Below the pieces are notes generated by a model. That model searched no databases. It had not been told where the DNA came from and saw only the letters and a program-made list of their open reading frames with translations. Made by a program: the position numbers and the translations under genes. Below, one piece after another: positions 7,048 through 15,012 of a DNA stretch of 64,000 bases (positions are counted from its first letter, which is position 1; each line of letters begins with the position of its first letter). The DNA comes from Amaurobius ferox (Eukaryota; Arthropoda; Arachnida; Araneae; Amaurobiidae): positions 143,018,450 to 143,082,449 of the forward strand of contig OX578134.1 of NCBI GenBank assembly GCA_951213105.1, in the 5' to 3' direction.

Positions 7048-8078
7048 CTGAGAAGGGTTGCCCCGAAAAGGTTTATTACGATCCCGAAACAGGATTTTGT
7101 GGCATAAATGTACTGAGCAGAAAAACTGGTTTAAGTCGAAAAGAAGTCTCGGATTTTTTACACCGACAGGATGTATACACAAAGCATAAACCACTTATCC
7201 GTAAGTTCAAAAGAAGGAGAATTTACGTGTCACATATCGACGACCAATGGCAAGCTGATTTACTGTTTGTCTATAAATTTGCGAGAAGTAAGTTTAATGA
7301 TGGTATCAAGTACATATTAACAGCTGTTGACTGTTTCAGTAAATATGCATGGGCTGTTCCTCTAAAGGATAAATCAGCAGAAGAAGTAACTCAAGCATTT
7401 AAAAAGATCTTCAAAGAAAGAATACCTGAAAGGGTTCAAACAGATAAGGGTTTAGAGTTCGTCGGAAAAACAACTCAAAAATTATTCAAAGAAAATAATA
7501 TCCAATGGTTCACAACAGAAAATGTTGAAATAAAAGCTGCTATGGTTGAAAGATTTAATCTCACTCTTGGTAATAAAATAAAGCTCTACTTGTGTGCAAA
7601 TAACACTGAAAGATACATAGATGTATTGGGTCAATTAGTGAAGAATTACAACAACTCATACCACAGAAGTATAAAAATGACTCCTGTTGAAGCCAGTCTA
7701 GAAGAAAACAGTAGTGAAGTCTACCGCAATTTGTTTAAAGAAAAGGTCATACGTAAACATAAATACCAGGTAGGCGATAAAGTAAGAATATCTATATATA
7801 AGTCTACCTTCAGAAGGGGTTATCAAGCAACTTTTACAGATGAAATATTTGTCATTTCTGAAGTATTAGAAACCGACCCAATCACTTATAGAGTTCAGGA
7901 TTTAAATAATGATGAGGTTAAAGGCACTTTTTATGAATATGAATTAGTAAAATATGATAAGAAAGACAATGTGTATAAGATTGAAAAAATCATCAAAAAG
8001 AAAGGGGACAAATATCTAGTTAAATGGTTAGGTTATCCTGAGACTAGCTGGATTGATAAAAAAGATTTAGTTGATTAA
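7017..8078 (+). CDS. Retroviral-type integrase with chromodomain, lacking an AUG start
   Basis: The open frame runs from the stop at 7014-7016 to the TAA at 8076-8078. Numbering from the GTG at 7020, I see the Polinton N-terminal segment (EKVYYDPETGF, then SDFLHRQDVYTKHKP), the catalytic core with Asp80 (WQADL), Asp142 (QTDKGLEF) and Glu177 (AAMVERFN), and a C-terminal chromodomain (about 317-350, YLVKWLGYPETSW). It would insert the element into host DNA. The chromodomain may steer it to chromatin marks. There is no ATG before the core: the only Met codons lie beyond Asp80. The frame is -1 relative to the overlapping upstream gene, and the overlap contains frameshift signals (see findings). 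Alternatives are a near-cognate start, splicing, or loss of the start by mutation. Confidence 0.85.
   Translation, partial: EVPFFTAEGVTEKGCPEKVYYDPETGFCGINVLSRKTGLSRKEVSDFLHRQDVYTKHKPLIRKFKRRRIYVSHIDDQWQADLLFVYKFARSKFNDGIKYILTAVDCFSKYAWAVPLKDKSAEEVTQAFKKIFKERIPERVQTDKGLEFVGKTTQKLFKENNIQWFTTENVEIKAAMVERFNLTLGNKIKLYLCANNTERYIDVLGQLVKNYNNSYHRSIKMTPVEASLEENSSEVYRNLFKEKVIRKHKYQVGDKVRISIYKSTFRRGYQATFTDEIFVISEVLETDPITYRVQDLNNDEVKGTFYEYELVKYDKKDNVYKIEKIIKKKGDKYLVKWLGYPETSWIDKKDLVD
7026..7064 (+). promoter_or_regulatory. Candidate programmed -1 ribosomal frameshift site
   Basis: The heptamer TTTTTTA (7026-7032) is in the register T TTT TTA with respect to the upstream gene. It is followed by an 8-nt spacer (7033-7040) and a hairpin with arms GGGGTAAC (7041-7048) and GTTGCCCC (7057-7064), eight pairs including one G-U, and an 8-nt loop. 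Slippage moves the ribosome into the integrase frame at 7032. Layout and heptamer match the known HIV-1 gag-pol type of signal. Confidence 0.7.
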
Positions 8079-8109
8079 TTTTTAATAGCTTATTCGGCTA
8101 TTAAAAATT
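8077..8109. terminator. TTTAAT-type hairpin between convergent integrase and VLTF3-like genes
   Basis: Perfect 13-bp arms AATTTTTAATAGC and GCTATTAAAAATT surround a 7-nt loop. The left arm begins in the integrase stop codon. It is the strongest of four related hairpins in the element and lies between two converging genes, as expected of a bidirectional 3'-end signal. Confidence 0.55.
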
Positions 8110-8116
8110 ATAATCA

Positions 8117-8171
8117 CTTATCGGGGTCATACCTCAGCTCTTCGTGACATGTTGTTCAGACGTATCAGCCG
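8117..8171 (-). pseudogene. Decayed copy of the VLTF3-like zinc-ribbon segment
   Basis: Directly beyond the stop of the VLTF3-like gene, about 50 bases resemble the part of that gene at 8530-8588 that encodes the CQACHGELRYNP segment. Read on the minus strand the copy keeps TCHEELRYDPD but has two TGA stops where Trp and Cys stand in the parent. It is a broken partial duplication with no coding capacity. Confidence 0.6.
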
Positions 8172-8176
8172 TTTTT

Positions 8177-8713
8177 TTAATTTATAGGGTAAAAACTCCA
8201 ATTTAATGCTTCGAAGATGGTTCTGCAGATTTCTTCATTCTGAATAAGCGTCTTTTTGAGTTTAGGTAACTTAACTAGAAGGCGTGAAATATAGATGTCG
8301 TAACCTCTTTTCCGTAACATATGGTATAAGATATAGTCTTTGCTGATTATGTTTTTTCGCTCTGGGTACATCTCCTCATATTTATGGATATAAGAAGAAA
8401 AGTCGTTCAAAAGCTCTTCTTCTTCAAAGGGTAGGTTATGCAAACCTAACCATTTAGCCAGATTTTTCATTCGATGTTTTCGCCTCTGTTGTTTCTGCAT
8501 GTTTAAATACATATCGAGATTATTGATAGGGGGTATATTTGGATTATACCTCAGCTCTCCGTGACATGCTTGGCAAATGTACCAGCCATCATCATTTTGA
8601 ATTACATATTTGTGTTCACATTCATGAGTTTTCAAGTCTCCGTCTGAGGTAACTTTATTGTCCAGACCTAACATTCTTGTTAGTTCCAACATTTCCTTCG
8701 AGTCTTCGATCAT
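8177..8713 (-). CDS. VLTF3-like late transcription factor candidate
   Basis: A 178-residue protein with a TFIIB-like zinc ribbon near the N-terminus: C32, H34, C47 and C50 in HECEHKY and YICQACHGELRY. The rest is helical and basic (KQQRRKHRMKNLAKWLGL, then LVKLPKLKKTLI). This agrees in order with poxvirus VLTF3-like factors found in Polintons and other large DNA viruses, where they direct late gene transcription. The family call is by pattern only. It converges with the integrase gene. Its start overlaps the small gene at 8655-8867 by 59 nt. The ATG at 8713 precedes the ribbon by 31 codons and is the first in frame. Confidence 0.55.
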   Translation of the reverse strand: MIEDSKEMLELTRMLGLDNKVTSDGDLKTHECEHKYVIQNDDGWYICQACHGELRYNPNIPPINNLDMYLNMQKQQRRKHRMKNLAKWLGLHNLPFEEEELLNDFSSYIHKYEEMYPERKNIISKDYILYHMLRKRGYDIYISRLLVKLPKLKKTLIQNEEICRTIFEALNWSFYPIN

Positions 8714-8867
8714 TATATTCTTTTATAAGTTTGACAATTTTTTCAAACTGATCATGCAACTTTTTTAAAGATTTTTTCACTTCTGAAATGTCATCGCTAT
8801 AAACATCTAATTGAACATACTGATAAAGAATTCTATAGCGAAATATCTCAGACTCAATTTCATTCAT
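8655..8867 (-). CDS. Small helical protein, function unknown
   Basis: A 70-residue frame with a coiled-coil-like heptad pattern (EVKKSLKKLHDQFEKIVKLI, residues about 29-48) and a basic C-terminus. It lies immediately upstream of, and overlaps, the VLTF3-like gene on the same strand, as is common for small genes in this element. No family recognised. It could be spurious, but it starts right after the AT-rich upstream region with no better candidate for the first gene of this leftward pair. Confidence 0.4.
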   Translation of the reverse strand: MNEIESEIFRYRILYQYVQLDVYSDDISEVKKSLKKLHDQFEKIVKLIKEYNDRRLEGNVGTNKNVRSGQ

Positions 8868-9240
8868 TTATATATATCTTTGTTTTCTTTAACTCAGATA
8901 AAATACGAAGCAGTATTATTTTCCGCTTGGAGAGTTTCGACCTTGTTTTCTACTTCCTGCTTTCATAACGTCTGTAGCGAGCGCTGACCTTGACTAACAT
9001 CTCTTCCTCTTTAAAGAAGAGTTCTCTCAGAGGTAGAAATAAGCGGAGATTACGAGAATCAAAGGGAGATGGCAGCACTATATGGATAGGAATAGTATTT
9101 ATTTTTCGCGATTGATTTTAAGCGTTTTATTCTATATTTTTTAATCAGATAAGCTATAGTGATAGATATTTTGAAGAATTATTACATTATAAGAGGGAAA
9201 TAACTTGTTTAAAGTGCTATTTTTGAAGATTTTCGTCTGT
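8868..9240. other. Upstream region of the leftward VLTF3-like pair, no gene seen
   Basis: No frame of note. It begins with a TATATATA stretch just ahead of the small gene's ATG, which may be its promoter, and continues as mixed sequence with a CT/GA-rich imperfect palindrome around 9000-9035. I see no inverted match to the visible left side, as the other end of the element is outside the window. Confidence 0.3.
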
Positions 9241-9280
9241 GGTGTAATGGTTAAATTAAAGGTATGTGTATATTTAGATG

Positions 9281-9357
9281 GGTACCCATGGCAAACGGTT
9301 AGCGCGCAGACCTATTAACATCTAGGTCCCAGGTTCAAATCCCGACCTCTCCCAGGT
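9281..9357 (+). repeat. tRNA-derived SINE-like head
   Basis: The stretch has an A-box-like TGGCAAACGGTTAGCGC and a good B box, GGTTCAAATCCCG, with spacing like a tRNA promoter. It is flanked by imperfect acceptor-stem-like GGG/CCC pieces. It does not fold into a full cloverleaf that I can defend, so a SINE head is more likely than a tRNA gene. Confidence 0.45.
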
Positions 9358-9540
9358 TGTTAATCAATCCGGGTTGATGGTTTATTGAACTATACCGAGC
9401 CAAAAATGACATGTCAGCTTGCTTTAGTCGTTGTTCCAATAAAGCAAGCACTCATCGATAAAAAAGTGGTGGGCGGGCCCGACGCTAGGCGTCAAAGTCT
9501 TACAGTGTTGTCCTTATATGTTGTTTGTAAGCCTCAGTGG

Positions 9541-9636
9541 CGGTAGGCTCAGAGTGTATTTGGTCTTGAATTCGGCTCATCAAGAAGGGCCCCTTGGTGG
9601 GTCGAATTTGAGATTGAATATACTCTGAGCCTACCG
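9541..9636 (+). ncRNA. Long hairpin: 44 uninterrupted pairs, all irregularities G-U
   Basis: Bases 9541-9584 pair with 9593-9636 around an 8-nt loop without a mismatch or bulge when read as plus-strand RNA. By my count 35 pairs are Watson-Crick and 9 are G-U. On the opposite strand those nine would be A-C mismatches. This strand bias suggests the plus-strand RNA fold is what matters. A miRNA-type precursor, an RNA-editing target or a processed 3' end are possible. It overlaps the 3' end of the minus-strand 2-cysteine-adaptor frame. Confidence 0.5.
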
Positions 9637-10276
9637 GGGGGCATTTTGCAAAAATTTTTAGGAGTTATGGTGGAGTCATTAAAGTAAGTTCTCGATCTTG
9701 GCCTAGGCGAGGGGTCAACAAGACATGGAGTTAGTGATCCGGACCGCGATTTAATAAGACAGGGAGTGGGACTGGGTTGTTTGATGCTGGGTTGTCTGAT
9801 GTTCTGTTTATCGAGGATCAGCTGTATGATAACTGGTTTGTTCTGATTGCCCGGGTTGATTTGGAGCTGCAGGGCGAGTGTCTTCAAGGCATCTTTTTTC
9901 ATCTTCTTCAACTGATTCTCTGTGTACACCGGGGCACAGACAACAGGGGCAACTGGCTCGGGATCTTTGAGCCACTCGTTACAATATGATGGTCTCTGAG
10001 GGCTCGGGGACCGTGGCCTCTGAGGGCTCGGGGACCGCGGCCGCGGCACGGCCGCAAGGGCATCCTCACACTCTTTTTGCAGCTGCTTGTACACAGGGCC
10101 GTCCTTCTTTATCGTCCGGCCAGTTCGAGGATTGACAGTGGGGTTACTCATCCATTCTTGACAGTGTGCTGGCTGAAGATCCAGTGGGTCCCGTGCAGCC
10201 TCGCACTCCTTTTCGAGCTGTTTGTAGACAGGGCCATTGACTTTTATCTCGTAAAAGTTGCCGCCTGAAAATCGGT
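9549..10276 (-). pseudogene. 2-cysteine-adaptor/SAP-like viral protein gene, 5' end missing
   Basis: The frame is open from a TAA near 10288 to the stop at 9549, but the first ATG (10151) falls inside a domain. In order it encodes: the end of one 2-cysteine adaptor domain (VNGPVYKQLEKEC); a complete second one (CQEWM, NPTVNPRTGR, GPVYKQLQKEC); a PRSPSPQRP repeat (two units); the start of a third adaptor domain (YCNEWLKDP); and a SAP/HeH-like helical motif (KKDALKTLALQLQINPG). The 2-cysteine adaptor domain is known from iridoviruses, ascoviruses and poxviruses, where it is thought to mediate protein contacts. The missing start may be due to truncation or to an upstream exon. The last 30 or so residues are encoded by the hairpin at 9541-9636 and look unrelated. 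Confidence 0.55.
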
Positions 10277-10283
10277 GTATATT

Positions 10284-10309
10284 TTTTAATGGTTATGATA
10301 CCATTAAAA
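10284..10309. terminator. TTTAAT-type hairpin after the 100-residue gene
   Basis: Perfect 10-bp arms TTTTAATGGT and ACCATTAAAA with a 6-nt loop, just past the stop of the gene at 10316-10618. The stem resembles the other three element hairpins, and its TAATGG/CCATTA part recurs in every unit of the array at 10835-11465. Confidence 0.5.
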
Positions 10310-10315
10310 GAAAAT

Positions 10316-10618
10316 TTATTGTTCAAATTTAAACATTTGCCCTGGTTGTGCTTTCCCGACATCTTTAGCTCCCAAATATACAAAGAATAGAGGTTTAATC
10401 TCATTAAGCTTCATATAGTCGGACGCATTTTCGTCGCATCGTTTCGGCAGATACAAATTTGAGCCGTCTTCTAACTTCACTATTAGTTTATTACCATATT
10501 TGGTGGTGATCTGTTTAATTTCCATGACAGGGTATTTTACGTCGATATTGAGCTCATGCATCTTCTTGAAACTTCCTTCCAATGTACTAATTGCGTTTAG
10601 TTTGTTCAACAGTTCCAT
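10316..10618 (-). CDS. Small viral-type protein, function unknown (possible OB-like fold)
   Basis: A 100-residue frame with alternating strands: YPVMEIKQITTKYGNKLIVKL, an acidic turn, then LYLPKRCDENASDYMKL and a hydrophobic strand LFFVYLG. This order (a YPV.EI strand, a TKYG turn and an LPKR motif) is one I associate with small proteins near viral genes in arthropods. An OB-like, nucleic-acid-binding fold is a guess. It is followed at once by the hairpin at 10284-10309, as other genes of the element are. The ATG at 10618 is first in frame. No catalytic residues stand out. Confidence 0.55.
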   Translation of the reverse strand: MELLNKLNAISTLEGSFKKMHELNIDVKYPVMEIKQITTKYGNKLIVKLEDGSNLYLPKRCDENASDYMKLNEIKPLFFVYLGAKDVGKAQPGQMFKFEQ

Positions 10619-10834
10619 GGTTTTTGTTCTTTCTCAACATTAGAATTCTTTTCTTTAAGTGCTTAAAATGTTGTTGGGGTATCATTTTTTAACGGACCCG
10701 CAGATTCTAAAAGGGGGTGCTCGCCGAAGGGGGTACCTTCCCTCCCAACGACTTTTCGCTTGCTCGCTCCGGAAAATTGGTGTGGTCGAAATAGAGCCAT
10801 CACTTTCTCGGGAGGTGCTTGCGCTAGAACCTTG

Positions 10835-11465
10835 CTAATGGATGATTTTGATACCATTGATTTGTTTAATTTGTATGGTTGAAATAGAGCCATCACTTTT
10901 CTAGAAGGGGTGTAGTTTTAATGGGGTTTCGATACCATCGTTTTAAGAGGGGTTGTAGATTTTTATGGATAAGAAATAACCTTTGGATTCTAAAAGTGGG
11001 TTCGGGTTTTATGGGGTTTTGTGAGCCATTATTTTTAAGAGTGGGTGGTAATTTTAATGGTAAAATACAGCCATTACATTTCTAAAAGTGGGTGGGATTC
11101 AATGGAGGTCTGAGAGCCATTGTATAGTCGAATTTGTGTGGGTGATATTGGGCCATTACGTTCTAAAAGTGGGTCCGGTTTTTATGGGGGTTTTACGAGC
11201 CATTGTTTTTAAAAGTGGGTGGAAATTTTAATGGTGTGAAATAGGACCATTACGTTCTAAAAGTGGGTGTGGATTTAATGGGAGGTTTCACACCATTGTT
11301 TTTAAAAGTGGGTGGGTTTTTTTATGGGTGATATAGAGCCATTACATTCTAAAAGTGGGTGTGGTTTTAATGGGGGGTTTAACACCATTGTGTAATCACA
11401 ATGGTGTGGATAAAATAGAGCCATTACATTTCTAAAAGTGGGTGTGGTTTTAATGGGGGGTTTAT
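10835..11465. repeat. 46-bp tandem repeat array with ATGG...CCAT palindromic units
   Basis: About 14 units with starts near 10837, 10873, 10920, 10963, 11009, 11055, 11100, 11137, 11182, 11229, 11277, 11323, 11368 and 11400. The typical unit carries TTTTAATGG, about 10-12 bases, CCATT, then TCTAAAAGTGGGT. Two unit types alternate (ending TTTCACACC or ATAGAGCC), giving a 92-bp higher-order period. Units toward the left (from 10700) are decayed. It borders the viral gene block. Confidence 0.75.
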
Positions 11466-11489
11466 GGCTGTGGTCCAGCTCTCTCATTC

Positions 11490-14400
11490 ACACACTACTC
11501 AAATTAATTAAAAATATCCTAAAACAAATTATTTCGATTTGTCCAAATTTGTCTAATTCTGGGTGAGAAAATAGGAGTTTTTCAAAATAAATTTTTAGAC
11601 AAAAAAAATGGATAAAATTTCGAAAAACCTTTTTAAAATTACAGTTTTATAAAATAATTATATATTTGGATTGATTAAATGCTAGGAACGAAGTTTTAGG
11701 AATTTTCTGAAACTTTCAATTGAAAATTTAACACCATTTAAAATGTTCTTAAGTAATCCGCAGAGTTATTAATAGCGCTACAGCATTTAAGAAACATTTT
11801 ATTAAAAACTTCATTTCAAAGTAATAAACTAAATCCGTATTTTCAATTCGAATCATCGACAAATAAACGATTTAGCCTCTTATGTATGATAATTTAAATT
11901 TTATATAAAATATTTTTATTAGCTACATACAATATAAAAGCAGTTGAATAATATTTTAAGGCTTTATTATATTCAATGCGGTTTTCTTGAAGCAAAGGTC
12001 TCACAGTCAAAGGATCTGTGTAAGTGTCTCACAGGTAAAAGTCTCACAGTCCAATCCGGAGATCGAACTTGCAAGCCGATAATTTAATCTTTGAGCTGCT
12101 CGAACAAGATTCCAAATTATTCTTATCAAATTTGACATCAGTGGAGATTCCTCGTCAGGTGACGCAGCGCTTCACCTTGAGTCACCTGACGTTATAGGAT
12201 GAATGGGTTATAATTATTATTTGGCGATATTTTTAGACTCGTTTGGATATTTTTAGATATTATTTGACAACATTTGTGCCAGTAGTGAGATGTACTTTGA
12301 TGTTGTTGAGGAGGGAGAATTTCACGGAATCTGCTTCACCCATTCGTGCAGTCACGAGCCGCCACTGGGTGACAACATAATATCATCTCTCTGAAGTCAT
12401 ATCAACATGCAACTGCATACCCCTCTCATCATTTCATCTAATCTGCAGTTTTAATTCGTTCGAGCGCAATTGTACTGCCCAACCGGAGATTTAATCGTGA
12501 ATCTTCGAACTTGTCAGGTAACTCTAAATATAGTTTAAGCTGTAGATCCGCTAGTATTGAAAAAATGTAAGGCCAAAGCAAAAATCATAAAAAATGGATA
12601 TTTTAAAGTTTTTCTTTCGAAAGTGCCTCACCAATTATATTTTTTCCTTAGGTTTGTGTGATTATTACAAAAAAAAAGCGTCTTTAGCTATTATGGGACT
12701 GAGGTAAAGACATTTGAAAATCGAGGGTTGTCGAAACAATAAAATATACATATCAGCTTCAGAATCGGAAGTTAGAGTAGTTAGAAAATGCAGGTTCGCG
12801 GTCACTTGAAGAAAGTAATATTATGTTGCATCCCCAATTCTGAGCTACCCATCTATGTCCATTTGAACCAACCCCCACGTACCTCACAACATCATTTTAT
12901 ACTGACCATGAAGGAGCCAAGCAATGTATTTTTAACTCCGGTGGCGCCTACTGGTGGTCCTTTAGGAAACTATTTTGCTAGAGAGATTTTTATTGGGTCG
13001 ACTTCCCATTATAAGATGTACACTTTTTCTCATTTTTTTACGTTCAGCGCTATTCCATCCGTTAAAGATATAAATCCCGCGAGTGTGGTGATTGCGTTCT
13101 TGCCAACACACCCACAGATTCTTACTTCAACACCAACTTAGAAATGTATTTAATTCTTACGCAGCAGTTATTGCAGGAAGCAGTATGCAGGAAGCAGTTA
13201 TTACAGAACCTTCGAGGAATGAACACAAGAGATGTTCATTACTATTATACTAACGAATAATATCGTATTGTGTTGCAATGAACATGATGTATCGAGACCC
13301 AGGTCATCCAGAAAGTGTCTGTGGTGTCCATGACTTATATCCTGATGTTCAAGACGAAGTGAGCAAGAAGCATATACAGACGTAGTTTCGAATTATGGAC
13401 ACCTACACGTCGCCCGCACAACCGATCCATAGGCGATTTATAAGTATTACACTTTCAAAGTAGCCTTCAGTTTTAAAAGAATATTTTTATATTAGCACTT
13501 ACATTAAATATAAATATTTCAGGATTTCTAAGTATTATCTTAAATTTATAAAACAAATTAAGTAAGTACATTTCATTAGAATAATCTTAACACGCATCTT
13601 AGCATCGCTACAACGCAGCGTATTTTATTCATATCCTCTTTAGTTCTAAATGGGAATCTTTGCGAAAAAGAATTAATTTGTAACATTCTCAAGCTAAAGA
13701 GTTTCATCAGTGGGAGTTTCTTGAACTTCTTTCTGTCCGTTTCTCCTCTTTAATGATACATCAAAAGCGTGTATGGGATAGATAACATTTATCGCAGCCG
13801 TTGCAACAAATTTATTGCTAATCATTCTCCCATTCCAATTGCCCATTTGAACATTTTCTTATGTAAACATACAAAAGCCAATTAGCATCGTGTGTGATCA
13901 ATCAAGTGATTAAAATATATTTAGGGATACCTGAAAAGGAAGTTTTATTTAAGTATATGTGTCTTAGAATAAACTAAATCAACACTGTAAAGGACTTTTT
14001 ATTAACATATGGGATTCAAAATACTTCGGAAAAAATCATCCCACATATGCACCGTCAGTTGGATCATGCCTTATTGGCGTAGACAGGGATGACTTTTGAG
14101 CGACGTAAAATTCCACCATTTGCATTAGAAATATGTACAAAATATCTGTTTTCTGAAATACTTTCTTCAAAACATCTTTTAATATGAAAAGTGAAACCGT
14201 AGTAATATAATTGCTGAAAACGATTCCTTCTCTCTTGGTTTTTCCTGTCTTTCACCACTATTACAGTCTATACTCTCTTTTTCATATACATTGTCATTTT
14301 TTTCTCCATTTCTCTCTTCAGCTCACTCTTTATCTTTGTCATTTTCTGTCTGTTTATTCATCCCTTTCCAATTCTCTTTTTCTCTCTATCTCTATTGTTC

Positions 14401-15012
14401 TCTCCCTTTTCTGTAATCTCTCTCCTCCTCCCTCCCTCTCTTTTCCTCCCTCTCTTTTCCTCTCACTCTCTTCCCCTCTCTCTTTTCCTCTCTCTGTTCC
14501 TCTCTCTCTCCCCCCTCTCTCTCTTATTTTTACTCTTTTTAAGACTCTTTAGTTTTCATTTATATATATTTCTATTTTTCTAATTTTATTATAATCTATT
14601 TCTCTAACTATTTAACTGTCTTTCACTCCTCCTCTCCTCCATTGCTGCTTTCACTTTCTCTATCTGTACATAATCTAGATTTTCATTTATACTTTTCCTG
14701 TTGCCAGCGTAGAGGAATAAAACATGTAGCAGAATAATACTTCGCCAAAGACTGCCTTTAAAAATGTATAGTCATTTAAAGCAATGCCCTATTTCAATAA
14801 ATATTTTGAGCATAACCGTATTGCCTTATTTTTCTCTACATTATTGTCGAACAAAATTTAAAAAATTGTTTCTCTACGAACCCAAAGAGACTTCACAAAA
14901 CACTAATCATTGAAAAAATATAAAAATCGGTTCGGATATTTCCGATAACAGTAGAGGGAAACAGTTGCTTTAATTATCGTTATTTTAAATATACGTTGAG
15001 GGAAATAAAATA
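11490..15012. other. Non-genic stretch with a short palindrome and a pyrimidine tract
   Basis: No supported gene. Contents: an AT-rich part to about 12000; a weak tRNA-like piece near 12050-12110; an 11-bp perfect inverted repeat, CGTCAGGTGAC / GTCACCTGACG, at 12153-12163 and 12181-12191; and a CT-rich tract at about 14340-14530. The frame at 12788-13141 has no recognisable domain. The rest shows nothing I can name. Confidence 0.5.
14340..14530. repeat. Polypyrimidine (CT-rich) low-complexity tract
   Basis: Nearly pure C and T on the plus strand, built from CTCTC, TTTTC and CCTCC runs. The two overlapping plus-strand frames here are Ser/Leu/Phe-rich products of the composition and not genes. 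Confidence 0.85.

Larger units (their letters stand above)
1..10618. mobile_element. Polinton/Maverick (adintovirus-like) element, left part outside the window
   Basis: The block carries the defining Polinton set: family-B polymerase N-terminus, double-jelly-roll capsid protein, penton, adenain-type protease, A32/FtsK-like packaging ATPase and retroviral-type integrase with a chromodomain. Genes are closely packed, often overlapping, and arranged in divergent blocks around 5318-5393. The left end and its terminal inverted repeat lie outside the window. The right end is not resolved: I set it at the last supported gene, but the 46-bp repeat array to about 11465 may also belong. Most reading frames are intact, so the insertion looks fairly young. 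The missing AUG of the integrase and the fragmentary 2-cysteine-adaptor gene are the visible irregularities. Confidence 0.9.

Noticed and set aside
9281..9357. A functional tRNA gene
   Set aside because: The B box is good, but acceptor and anticodon stems do not pair cleanly. A SINE head explains it better.
1486..11465. A CRISPR-like array or bacterial defence system
   Set aside because: The 46-bp repeats have no unique spacers, and the gene content is that of a eukaryotic Polinton.
12788..13141. Plus-strand frame of 117 residues
   Set aside because: No recognisable domain, no splice signals or related frame nearby, and a composition like the surrounding non-coding DNA.
14211..14583. Two overlapping Ser/Leu/Phe-rich frames
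   Set aside because: They follow directly from a CT-rich low-complexity tract.
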